In this document: piece after piece, positions 33,433-41,706 of the stretch
Layout: each line of letters begins with the position of its first letter
Numbering within the stretch: position 1 is the stretch's first letter
Assembly: GCF_029892095.1 (NCBI RefSeq)
Contig: NZ_JARZAE010000004.1
Location: 6,758,001 to 6,822,000, forward strand
Reading direction: 5' to 3'
DNA from: Kitasatospora sp. MAP12-44
Lineage (GTDB): Bacteria; Actinomycetota; Actinomycetes; Streptomycetales; Streptomycetaceae
Length of the DNA: 64,000 nucleotides
Made by a program: the position numbers and the translations under genes
Notes under the pieces: generated by a model
Seen by the model: the letters and a program-made list of their open reading frames with translations, nothing else
What the model was told of the DNA's origin: nothing
Database searches by the model: none

Positions 33433-33945
33433 TTACAGCGCCTCAAGGCGGGCGACCAGGGCGACGAGCACCGGCTCGGGCACGGTGGTGTCGGGGGCCG
33501 GCTGCTCGGGGTCGAGCCAGGGCCAGAGTTCGGGGCCGACCAGGGCGGCGGCCGCGGCCGGCTCGTTGAGAAGGGAGACGCCGTGCTGCTCGGAGAGCCG
33601 GGAGGCGTAGAGGCGCTGCAGCCGGGGGCGCAGCACGTGGGTGAAGCCGTTCTCGTCCAGGCCGTTGCGGACGGTCCAGTGCCAGTCGTTGATGCTGGGT
33701 GAGTGGCTGCCCATCATCCGCAGGTTCTTGCGGTAGCCGCTGTCCTCGGCGGCGGCGCCGATCACGTAGCGGGCGGTCGGCAGGGCGACGGCAGCCAGCA
33801 CGGCCGCGCCCATCGCGGCTCCGGCCAGCCCGCCGGCCAGCGCGAACGCGAGTTCGGCTCCGCCCGCCACCAGGCCGAGCACGGTCAGCGAGTCACGGAT
33901 CGAGCCGGCGGCGACGCCTGAGCCGTCGTGGTCGGGGTGCGTCAT
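33433..33945 (-). CDS. Membrane protein of the MoxR operon
   Basis: 170 aa. Two hydrophobic segments (LTVLGLVAGGAELAFALAGGLAG and AAMGAAVLAAVALPTARYVIGAA) are followed by a soluble C-terminal part (RMMGSHSPSINDWHW ... LYASRLSEQHG). Proteins like this stand between DUF4129 and MoxR genes in actinomycetes; no function is known to me. Its ATG lies in the last copy of the junction repeat (33943-33956), whose upstream GAGGTC could act as ribosome site. Confidence 0.75.
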   Translation of the reverse strand: MTHPDHDGSGVAAGSIRDSLTVLGLVAGGAELAFALAGGLAGAAMGAAVLAAVALPTARYVIGAAAEDSGYRKNLRMMGSHSPSINDWHWTVRNGLDENGFTHVLRPRLQRLYASRLSEQHGVSLLNEPAAAAALVGPELWPWLDPEQPAPDTTVPEPVLVALVARLEAL

Positions 33946-34258
33946 CGTGAGACCTCGGTCTCGTCGTGGTCGTGGTGGGGTGTGGTCATGGTGAGGCCCC
34001 GGGTTCGTCGTGCTCGAGGTGTCATCATGAGACCTCGCACTCGTCGTGGTGGGGCGTGGTCATGGTGAGGCCCCGGGTTCGTCGTGCTCGACGCCATCGT
34101 GAGACCTCGCACTCGTCGTGGTGGGGCGCGTTCATCGCGATGCCCCGGTTTCGTTGTGCCTGAGCCGTCATCGTGAGACCTCACACTCATGGTGCTTGGC
34201 TGCGCTCATCGCGATGTCCCGGACTCGTCGGGCTCGGACGGCTTCATCGTGAGACCTC
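33943..34258. repeat. Five-copy array of a stop-start junction (72-80 bp units)
   Basis: The 14-bp CATC(G/A)TGAGACCTC occurs at 33943, 34023, 34095, 34169 and 34245. On the minus strand it reads GAGGTCTCACGATGA: the end of the DUF4129 protein (EVSR-stop), a ribosome-site-like GAGGTC and an ATG. Units also share a GGTCATGGTGAGGCCCC or TTCATCGCGATGCCCC block. An open frame 33942-34190 through the array also ends in TEVSR-stop and overlaps the next ATG by 4 bp. This 298-bp stretch has no conserved gene. Confidence 0.8.
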
Positions 34259-35263
34259 TGACGTAGCCAAGGCCTCCGAGCCCGCGGTGCGTTCGGCGAT
34301 CAGTGCCCACTCGGCGAGCGTGGCGGCGATGGCGTCGAGTGCGGTGCGGGCGCGGTGCAGGTGTGGCTGGCTCATGGGGTGGCTGGAGTAGCGCGCCTCG
34401 CGGAAGAGTTCGGTGAGTTCGGTGGCGTCGGTGTCGCGCAGGATGCCGTTGGCGACGACGCGGGCCAGTAGGTCGGTGGGGCTGTCGGAGGCTTCGCGGG
34501 CGGTTCCGGAGGCGGCCAGCGACTGTTCCATCGCCGCGTAGCAGGCGATCACGGCGGCTCGCGCGTCGTCGCCGTGCAGGGCCCGGCGCGCGGACTCGAC
34601 GGCTTCGGCGAGCGTCGCCTCGTCGACCACCGCCGCCGTCTCGGGCCGCAGCGGCCGCCGGTTCGGGCGCGCTGCCCGCTTGCGGCGCCGACTCGGCCAC
34701 AGCATGATCACCGCAGCCGCCAGGGCGACCAGCGCCACCAGCACGACGAGGATCTCCAACGACACAGCGGGGTGACCGCCAGTGGGCCCGCCCGGATCCC
34801 TCGGCCGACGTATCACGACCTTCAGGTCCGGGTGCTGCGTCACGGTGGGCGTGCCCAGGACCACCAGCACGATCGGCAGCGCGACGGCCAGCGCAGGCAG
34901 CAGGAATCGCGTCGCGTCCTTCAGCCGCTCCGCGCGGGGCGACAGGCTCGTAGCGCCGCGCACCCCCGTGCGGTACCGGCCGGTCAGCCCGGTGAGCGCG
35001 AGCAGCCAGCCGAAGGCGAGCAGCAGCATCAGGGTGAAGTTCCCGCTGAGCGGGCCGCGCGCGGAGGTCCACGCGGCGCCGTCGGGCCGCAGCAGCACGG
35101 CGGCCAGGACCAGCCCGGCCACGGCCACCAGGGCCAGTGCGACCGCCTGCGCCGCGACTGCCCGCGTTGCGAGCGGCGCCGACCCGCCGGTTCCGGCCGT
35201 ACGGCGGACCGGCCGACCGTCATCCGCGTTCTCGCGGCCCGCCGAGTCCTGTGGTGCTGTCAT
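34244..35263 (-). CDS. DUF4129 domain membrane protein, copy 2
   Basis: 339 aa. Three or four hydrophobic segments (AAQAVALALVAVAGLVLAAVLL, FTLMLLLAFGWLLALTGL, FLLPALAVALPIVLVVLG, LEILVVLVALVALAAAVIML) and a cytoplasmic DUF4129 domain (ESARRALHGDDARAAVIACYAAMEQ ... EARYSSHPM). Start ATG 35263 with a GGGGGGA ribosome site. Nearly identical in the C-terminal domain to its upstream neighbour, so it is a tandem duplicate. The stop codon lies in the first copy of the junction array. Confidence 0.85.
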   Translation of the reverse strand: MTAPQDSAGRENADDGRPVRRTAGTGGSAPLATRAVAAQAVALALVAVAGLVLAAVLLRPDGAAWTSARGPLSGNFTLMLLLAFGWLLALTGLTGRYRTGVRGATSLSPRAERLKDATRFLLPALAVALPIVLVVLGTPTVTQHPDLKVVIRRPRDPGGPTGGHPAVSLEILVVLVALVALAAAVIMLWPSRRRKRAARPNRRPLRPETAAVVDEATLAEAVESARRALHGDDARAAVIACYAAMEQSLAASGTAREASDSPTDLLARVVANGILRDTDATELTELFREARYSSHPMSQPHLHRARTALDAIAATLAEWALIAERTAGSEALATSEVSR

Positions 35264-35404
35264 GCTGCGGTTCCCCCCGTGCCCTTGCGCCTGCACGACA
35301 CGCATGCTGTGCAGACCGGCAGCTTCGCACAGCGCCCGCCCGGTTGTCAGCATCCCTATGGTCAATGCCCCTTCGGGCAGGGCGTGCACGTACGACGGTT
35401 TCGT

Positions 35405-36394
35405 TCAGGGGGAGGCGTCCGAGGTCTCCGCGTCCTCCGAGCCCGCGATGCGTTCGGCGATCAGTGCCCGCTCGGCGAGCGTGGCGGCGATGGCGTCGAG
35501 TGCGGCGCGGGCGCGGTCGAGTTGCGCCCCGCCCATCGGGTGGCTGGAGTAGCGCGCCTCGCGGAAGAGTTCGGTGAGTTCGGTGGCGTCGGTGTCGCGC
35601 AGCGTGCCGTTGGCGACGACGCGGGCCAGCAGGTCGGTGGGGCTGTCGGAAGCTTCGCGGGCGGTTCCGGAGGCGGCCAGCGACTGTTCCATCGCCGCGT
35701 AGCAGGCGATCACGGCAGTCCGCGCGTCGTCGCCGTGCAGGGCCCGGCGCGCGGACTCGACAGCCTCGGCGAGCGCCTCCTCGTCGGCCCCCTCCGGCGC
35801 CGCCGCCTGCGCGGGCACTGACCAGAGGTTGTTCCGGTGGCGCCACAGCACGGTCAGCCCCGCCACCAGCGCGGCCAGCGCCAACAGCCCGACGCCGATC
35901 TCGAAGAGCAGCACCAGATCGACGCTCAGGCCCTTGCCGCCCTTGTTGTGCTGGACCGGCGGAGTCGGCGGCGCGCTCGGCCCGCCAGCCGGTTGCGGCG
36001 ACGGCCCCGAACCGTTCCGGTTACCCGGGGGCTGCGCGACCCGGCCGGGCGAGGCGAGGACCACCAGCACGATCGGAACGGTGACGGCCAGCACGGGCAG
36101 CAGCACGCGGGTCGCGTCCTTGAGCCGCTCGGCCCGGGGCGACAGGCCCTGCACGCCCCGGACGGCGGCGCGGTAGCGGCTGGTCAGCCCGGTGAGCCCG
36201 AGCAGCCAGCCGAAGGCGAGCAGCACGGCCAGGAAGAAGTTCCCGGTGAGCGGGCCGCGCGCGGCGGTCCACGCGGTGCCGTCGGGGCGTAGCAGCAGGG
36301 CGGCCAGGACCAGCCCGGCGACGGTGACCGCAGCCACCGCGATCGCCGGCGCCCCGGCACGTCGTCGCTCCGCCTGGTCGTGTGGTGCTGTCAT
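35405..36394 (-). CDS. DUF4129 domain membrane protein, copy 1
   Basis: 329 aa. Same plan as the downstream copy: MTAP start, hydrophobic segments (IAVAAVTVAGLVLAALLL, FFLAVLLAFGWLLGLTGL, VLLPVLAVTVPIVLVVLA, LLFEIGVGLLALAALVAGL), Pro/Gly-rich external loop (PQPAGGPSAPPTPP) and the DUF4129 domain. First gene of the MoxR operon. The sequence in front of both copies is also similar (GGCAGCTTCGCACAGCGCCC at 35321 and 36467), so the duplication took in the leader. Confidence 0.85.
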   Translation of the reverse strand: MTAPHDQAERRRAGAPAIAVAAVTVAGLVLAALLLRPDGTAWTAARGPLTGNFFLAVLLAFGWLLGLTGLTSRYRAAVRGVQGLSPRAERLKDATRVLLPVLAVTVPIVLVVLASPGRVAQPPGNRNGSGPSPQPAGGPSAPPTPPVQHNKGGKGLSVDLVLLFEIGVGLLALAALVAGLTVLWRHRNNLWSVPAQAAAPEGADEEALAEAVESARRALHGDDARTAVIACYAAMEQSLAASGTAREASDSPTDLLARVVANGTLRDTDATELTELFREARYSSHPMGGAQLDRARAALDAIAATLAERALIAERIAGSEDAETSDASP

Positions 36395-36545
36395 GCCGAT
36401 GTCCTGTCCCCCGTACCCTTGCCGGCGCCTGGCACGCCTTCACGCCTTCACGCCTTCACGCAGAACGGCAGCTTCGCACAGCGCCCATCGAATGAGCACT
36501 ATCCGGATCGGAGTCGCCCGCGAGACGGGCAGCACGTGCACGCAC

Positions 36546-36580
36546 GACTGCGGGCCGGGCGCAGTGCCCGGCCCGCAGTC
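36546..36580. terminator. Stem-loop in the leader of the MoxR operon, downstream of the FtsX gene start region
   Basis: A perfect 15-bp stem (36546-36560 with 36566-36580), loop GCAGT, 14 bp past the stop of the ABC permease gene on the minus strand. It should end the ABC transporter transcript before the MoxR operon. Confidence 0.8.
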
Positions 36581-36593
36581 AACTGCCCAGCCG

Positions 36594-39203
36594 TCAGGCG
36601 GCCTTGATGCTGTCCAGGATGTCCAGCCTGGCCGCCCGCCGGGCCGGCCAGAGCGCGGCCAGCAGGCCGATCAGCGCGGCGCCCAGCAGGAACCCGAGCA
36701 CCTGCAGCGGCGGAACGACCAGCTCCATGCTGCGGAAGCTGCTGCCGATCAGCCCGGTACCCGCCCAGGCGATCAGGATGCCCAGCCCGATCCCCAGCAC
36801 CCCGCCCAGCAGTGAGATCAGCAGCGACTCCAGCCGGACGGTCTGCCGCACGCCGCGCCGGTCGAGACCGATCGCGCGCAGCATGCCGATCTCCCGGCGC
36901 CGCTCGAACACCGACATCGCCATCGTGTTGATCACGCCCAGGACGGCCACCAGCACCGACATCCCGAGCAGCCCGTACATGATGTTCAGCACGGCGTTGA
37001 CCATCTGCCGCGACTCGTCCTTGATGTCCTGCTGGTCCTTGACGGTGATCAGCGGGTTGCCGCCGGTGGCGTCCTTGAGTGCCTGCTTGAGCCCCTTGCT
37101 CGGGCCGTCCTCGCCCTTGACCAGCACCTTCTCCAGTCCGGCTGCCTGAGGAGCTCCCGCAGCACCTCCCGCAGCATCTCCCGCAGCGGGGCTGCTGCTG
37201 CTGTGCGGTGCGACCAGCGCGTCCGGTGCTATCAGCCCGTCCAGCACAGTGTTCGGCGCCAGCACCCCGCCGACCGTCAACCGGCCGGCGCTGCCGTCCG
37301 GGTAGGTCACTGCCAGCGTGTCGCCGAGCTTGACGCCCTCGGTGGCGGCGTAGTCATGGCCGACCAGCAGCTGACCCTGCTTCAGCGCGTCGGCGGAGCC
37401 CTCCCGCACGGTCAGCGAGGCGAGTTGGCCGATCGTGCCGGCGTCCACACCGGTCAGCCAGCGGGTGTCGCCGCCGACCTGTACCGCCACGCTGCGCAGC
37501 GGGCTGGCGGCCGCGACCCCGGGTGCCTTGGCGATCTGGGTGGCCACCTCGGGGGAGAGCAGCGAGTAGTTGGCCATCGAGACCGAGAAGTCGGCCTTCA
37601 GGTCGGTGCCCGAGGCCTTGTCCACGGCGTGGTTGACCGAGGCGCCGACCACCGTCAGCGCGGTGATCAGGGTGACGCCGATGGTCAGCGCCGAGGCGGT
37701 GGCGGCGGTGCGGCGCGGGTTGCGCAGTGCGTTCTCCCTGGCCAGCTTGCCGGGGGTGCCGTAGACGCGGCGCAGCAGCGGGCTGAACAGCGCGATCAGC
37801 GGGCGGGAGAGCAGCGGGGTGAGCACGAACACGCCGAGCAGCGTGGTCGCCGCGCCCAGCGCGACCAGGGCGGAGGTCCCGCCGGCCTGACCTGCCACCA
37901 GCGCGCCCAGGCCGATCAGCGCCAGGACCGCGCCGATGGTGTTGCGCAGCAGCAGGCTCTTCTGCGTCGCGGGCTGGTCCATGCTGCTCATCGCGGCCAC
38001 CGGGGCGATCCGCGAGGCCCGTCGGGCCGGCAGCCAGGCGGCCAGCACGGTCACCAGCACGCCGGTGCCGACGGCGGTCAGCACGGTGTTCGGCGAGATC
38101 ACCAGCGGTCCGTCCGGCAGACCGGAGTCGAACACGCTTGTCATCAGCCACTGCAGCCCGGACGCGATGCCGGCGCCGGCGATCAGCCCGGCCACCGACG
38201 CGATCGCGCCGACCAGCAGCGCCTCGGCCAGCACCGAGCGGGTGATCTGCTTGCGCGAGGCGCCCACCGCGCGCAGCAGGGCCAGCTCCCGGGTGCGCTG
38301 GGCGACCAGCATGGTGAAGGTGTTGGCGATGATGAAGACGCCGACGAAGAGCGAGATCCCGGCGAAGGCCAGCAGCGCCTTGCTCATCCCCTTCGTGCCC
38401 TCGGCGATCATGCGCTCCTGTTCGGCGGCCAGCTGCTTGCCGGTCTGCGCGTCGAAGTCGCCGGCGGACGGCAGCGCCGCCTTGACCGCGGTCAGCAGCG
38501 CGTCGTCGTCCGCGCCCGGACTGCCCTTGACGTCCAGCTCGTTGAACCGGCCGGGGGAGAGGTAGAGGGTCTGCGCGGTGGCGGTGTCGAAGGCGGCCAG
38601 CGAGCCGCCGGCCGAGATCCGCGGGTCATTGGTGTGCAGGGTGCCGACCAGCTTCAGTTGCATCACCGGGCCGTTGACGGCCACCCGTACGGTGTCGCCG
38701 ACCTTGAACCCGCCCTTCTCGGCGGTCCTGGCGTCCAGCGCCACCTCGCCCGGCGCGACCGGACCGCGGCCGTCGACCAGCGGGTAGCGGCTGTCCTTGC
38801 CGTCCGGGCCGGGAACGTAGTTGGTGCCCGTGGTCGAGAAGCCGTCGCCGATCAGCGAGCCGTGCTTGTCGGCGATCCCGGCGAAGCCGCTGACCACTCC
38901 GCGGGCGTCGGCCGAGCCGGGCAGCGCGGCGATCTTGCGCCGGACGTCGTCGGTGAGGCCGGCGGCCGTGCCGGCGCTGCTGCGGCCGCCACGGTCGTAG
39001 CCGTTGCTCACCGCGTCGCGGTCGCTGACGGTGACGGCGATATCGATGTAGCTCTTGGCGTTCTCGGACTTCAGGGCGCTGCCGAGGGTGTCGGTGAAGA
39101 CGAGGGTGCCGGCCACGAAGGCGGTGCCGAGCAGCACGGCGAGCACGGTCATCAGCAGCCGGGCCTTGTGGGCCAGGACGTTGCGCAGAGCGGTGCGGTA
39201 CAT
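36594..39203 (-). CDS. ABC transporter permease, FtsX/MacB type
   Basis: 869 aa. N-terminal transmembrane helix (LLMTVLAVLLGTAFVAGTLVFTD), a large extracytoplasmic domain, then three helices with the FtsX motif (FVGVFIIANTFTMLVAQRTRELALLRAVGASR), and a second FtsX half (ISLLGGVLGIGLGILIAWAG, ... ERRREIGMLRAIGLDRRGV). Such two-FtsX-domain permeases export lipids, peptides or drugs, or act as mechanotransmitters. The partner ATPase is 53 bp upstream. Confidence 0.92.
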   Translation of the reverse strand: MYRTALRNVLAHKARLLMTVLAVLLGTAFVAGTLVFTDTLGSALKSENAKSYIDIAVTVSDRDAVSNGYDRGGRSSAGTAAGLTDDVRRKIAALPGSADARGVVSGFAGIADKHGSLIGDGFSTTGTNYVPGPDGKDSRYPLVDGRGPVAPGEVALDARTAEKGGFKVGDTVRVAVNGPVMQLKLVGTLHTNDPRISAGGSLAAFDTATAQTLYLSPGRFNELDVKGSPGADDDALLTAVKAALPSAGDFDAQTGKQLAAEQERMIAEGTKGMSKALLAFAGISLFVGVFIIANTFTMLVAQRTRELALLRAVGASRKQITRSVLAEALLVGAIASVAGLIAGAGIASGLQWLMTSVFDSGLPDGPLVISPNTVLTAVGTGVLVTVLAAWLPARRASRIAPVAAMSSMDQPATQKSLLLRNTIGAVLALIGLGALVAGQAGGTSALVALGAATTLLGVFVLTPLLSRPLIALFSPLLRRVYGTPGKLARENALRNPRRTAATASALTIGVTLITALTVVGASVNHAVDKASGTDLKADFSVSMANYSLLSPEVATQIAKAPGVAAASPLRSVAVQVGGDTRWLTGVDAGTIGQLASLTVREGSADALKQGQLLVGHDYAATEGVKLGDTLAVTYPDGSAGRLTVGGVLAPNTVLDGLIAPDALVAPHSSSSPAAGDAAGGAAGAPQAAGLEKVLVKGEDGPSKGLKQALKDATGGNPLITVKDQQDIKDESRQMVNAVLNIMYGLLGMSVLVAVLGVINTMAMSVFERRREIGMLRAIGLDRRGVRQTVRLESLLISLLGGVLGIGLGILIAWAGTGLIGSSFRSMELVVPPLQVLGFLLGAALIGLLAALWPARRAARLDILDSIKAA

Positions 39204-39255
39204 GGGTCTCAGTTCTGGGGGAGGTCGCTGGACGGGCGGGCGGAGGCGACGGAGG

Positions 39256-40017
39256 TCAGCTCGTACGGCCCTTGGCGTCGAAGCGGCGCATCCGGTCCAG
39301 CACGCTGTCGGCGGTGGGCAGTTGCAGCTCGTCGACCAGTCGGCCGTCCGCCAGGAAGACCACCCGGTCCGCGTACGAGGCCGCCACCGGGTCGTGGGTG
39401 ACCATCACCACGGTCTGGCCCAGCTCGCGCACCGAGTTGCGCAGGAAGGAGAGGATCTCGCCGCCCGAACGGGAGTCCAGGTTGCCGGTGGGCTCGTCGG
39501 CGAAGACGATCTCGGGTCGGCTGGCCAACGCCCGGGCGCAGGCCACGCGTTGCTGCTGGCCGCCGGAGAGCTGGCTCGGCCGGTGCGCGAGCCGCCCGGA
39601 CAGGCCCACGGTGTCCACCACCCGGTCCAGCCACACCTGGTCGACCTTGCGACCGGCGATGTCCATCGGCAGCGTGATGTTCTCCAGCGCGGTGAGGGTC
39701 GGCAGCAGGTTGAAGGCCTGGAAGACAAAGCCGATCTTGTCGCGCCGCAGCTTGGTCAGCGCCTTGTCGGGCAGGCCGACCAGCTCCATGTCGCCGATCC
39801 GGGTGGAGCCCGCGCTGGCGGTGTCCAGGCCGGCCATGCAGTGCATCAGGGTCGACTTGCCGGAACCGGACGGCCCCATGATCGCGGTGAACTCGCCGCG
39901 CCGGAACTCCACGCTCACCTGGTCGAGCGCCACCACCCGGGTCTCGCCCTCACCGTAGACCTTGCTCAGACCGGTGGCTCCGGCGGCGGCGTACGTGGCG
40001 GTCGCTGTCATGGTCAT
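39256..40017 (-). CDS. ABC transporter ATPase (MacB/LolD type)
   Basis: 253 aa. Walker A GPSGSGKSTLMHCMAG, Q-loop FVFQAFNLLPTLTALEN, signature LSGGQQQRVACARAL, Walker B IVFADEPTGNLD, H-loop MVTHDP: textbook MacB/LolD-type. AGGAG lies upstream of ATG 40017. It forms the energy unit for the large permease that follows. The leader 40018-40269 is shared with the divergent mannosyltransferase gene and contains a GGGTTGGGCGCTG direct repeat. Confidence 0.93.
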   Translation of the reverse strand: MTMTATATYAAAGATGLSKVYGEGETRVVALDQVSVEFRRGEFTAIMGPSGSGKSTLMHCMAGLDTASAGSTRIGDMELVGLPDKALTKLRRDKIGFVFQAFNLLPTLTALENITLPMDIAGRKVDQVWLDRVVDTVGLSGRLAHRPSQLSGGQQQRVACARALASRPEIVFADEPTGNLDSRSGGEILSFLRNSVRELGQTVVMVTHDPVAASYADRVVFLADGRLVDELQLPTADSVLDRMRRFDAKGRTS

Positions 40018-40269
40018 CGGGAATCTCCTGCGGGTTGGGCGCTGATCCTGGGTTGGGCGCTGGTCTGCTCCTTTACAGTCTCTTTGCCGTCACCCCCCGA
40101 TCTGTCGCCCCCGCGGACGGTTGCCGCTACCCCGCATGGAGGGTCGGCGGGGGTTCTTCTCCTCCGCTGGTATGACATCCACCCCTGAGACCGACCGTCA
40201 GATAAAACGTCATGCGGTGGGTGCCTGGATGCCGCCTCCCGGTCATGGCATCACGTCAGCGTTCCCCGC

Positions 40270-41706
40270 ATGCCGAACCCGGGCCTGGGCCTGACCGCCG
40301 ACGCGCAGCACTGCCGACGCCTGGGGCTGGCCGGGTCGGCGGCGCTCGCGGTGGGCGGACTGGCCTCGGGCGCGGGGCCGGTGGGCGTCCCGCCGTACCT
40401 GGCCGAACTCGGCCTGTTCCTCGCGTACTTCGGCATGGTGCTGCTGGTCGCCGGCTGGCTGCTGCTGGGCCTGGTGATCGGTGCTGCTCCGGGCCGCCGT
40501 CCAGCGACTGGCCCCGGCGAACGCTGGCTGCTGCACACGCTCGCCTGCTGGGCCGCGCCGCTGCTGCTCGGCCCGCCGCTGTTCAGCCGGGACGTCTACA
40601 GCTACCTCGCCCAGGGCGCGCTGGTGCAGGCCAGGGTGGACGTCTACACGCACGGCCCGGCCGCGCTCGGCGGGCCGCTGGCCGACCAGGTGCCCGGCGT
40701 CTGGCAGCACACCCCGGCGCCGTACGGGCCGGTCTTCCTCGCCGTCGCCTCCGCCACCGAGCGGCTGTTCGGCCCGGGGCTGCACACCGGCGTGTTCGGC
40801 CTGCGCCTGGTCGCGGTCGTGTCGACCGGCGTGCTGGTGGTGCTGCTGCCCGCGCTGGCCCGCGCCTGCGGGGTGGACCCCGCGGCGGCGCTCTGGCTCG
40901 GCGCGCTCAACCCGCTGCTGCTCTTCCATCTGCTGGCGGGCGCGCACAACGACGCCCTGCTGCTCGCCCTGCTGGTGGGCGGCCTCCTGGCGGCTCTGGG
41001 TGGCCACCCGGTGCCGGCGGGCCTCCTGGTGACTCTCGCGGCCCTGGTCAAGCTGCCGGCCGTGCTCGGCCTGCCGGTCGTGCTGCTGCTGTGGAGTGGC
41101 CAACTCCATGGTCGGGCCCGGCTGTTGCGTGCCGCACTCGGCACCGGTGCGGTGGCCTCGCTGACGACGGTCGCGGTGACCCTGCTGACCGGGACGGGCT
41201 ACGGCTGGATCCACGCGCTGACAGTTCCCGTCTCGGCCGGGAGCTGGTCGCTGACCGGCGCGCTCGGCTGGGCCGTCGGCCGGGTGCTGGCGATCTGGCT
41301 GCCCGGGCTCGCCCCGATGGCCGTCGCGGCCGCACGCTGGTTGGGGCTGGCGGCCGCCGCGGTCGTGCTCGCCGTGCTCGCCATCCGGATCCGCAACCAA
41401 CACTTGGGCGCCGTCTACGCGTTGGGGCTCGGCCTGGCGGCGGTGGTCGCCCTCGGGCCGGCGATCCGCCCCTGGTATGCGCTCTGGGCCGTCGTGTTGA
41501 TAGCCGCGGCCGCCCCCGAAGGCCCGGTCCGCAGCTGGGCACCGGTCGTCAGCGGCCTGCTGGCCCTCGTGGTCGTGCCGGACGGATTCACCCCGGACCG
41601 CGAGCAGTTGGCGATCGCCCTGGCGGGCGGTGCCGCCGCCCTGGCCGTCCTGTGCAGTCTGCGGCTGCTCGGCGCACCGATCAAGGAGTACCGATCAGGA
41701 TGGTGA
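40270..41706 (+). CDS. Polyprenol-phosphomannose-dependent alpha-1,6-mannosyltransferase (MptB family)
   Basis: 478 aa, a GT-C glycosyltransferase with about 12 hydrophobic segments. The first external loop has LFSRDVYSYLAQGALV, the acidic motif of MptB-type enzymes, which add mannose from a polyprenol carrier to lipoglycans. Followed, with a 7-bp overlap (ATGGTGA), by a second GT-C enzyme. Acts in the membrane. The acceptor in this organism is unknown; a cell-envelope mannan or glycan is likely. Confidence 0.85.
   Translation: MPNPGLGLTADAQHCRRLGLAGSAALAVGGLASGAGPVGVPPYLAELGLFLAYFGMVLLVAGWLLLGLVIGAAPGRRPATGPGERWLLHTLACWAAPLLLGPPLFSRDVYSYLAQGALVQARVDVYTHGPAALGGPLADQVPGVWQHTPAPYGPVFLAVASATERLFGPGLHTGVFGLRLVAVVSTGVLVVLLPALARACGVDPAAALWLGALNPLLLFHLLAGAHNDALLLALLVGGLLAALGGHPVPAGLLVTLAALVKLPAVLGLPVVLLLWSGQLHGRARLLRAALGTGAVASLTTVAVTLLTGTGYGWIHALTVPVSAGSWSLTGALGWAVGRVLAIWLPGLAPMAVAAARWLGLAAAAVVLAVLAIRIRNQHLGAVYALGLGLAAVVALGPAIRPWYALWAVVLIAAAAPEGPVRSWAPVVSGLLALVVVPDGFTPDREQLAIALAGGAAALAVLCSLRLLGAPIKEYRSGW

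Noticed and set aside
33942..34190. 82-aa frame through the junction repeats as a conserved gene
   Set aside because: Its sequence is only the repeat unit read in shifting frames (RRVRGLTM, TEVSR). Kept as a finding on the array, not as a gene.
37203..39401. 732-aa plus-strand open frame
   Set aside because: Shadow of the FtsX-type permease; Gln/Arg/Gly-rich with no domain.
40212..41699. N-terminal extension of the GT87 frame (927 aa in total)
   Set aside because: The first ~495 residues are out-of-frame translation of the MptB-like gene; the true start is ATG 41700 after the ATGGTGA overlap.
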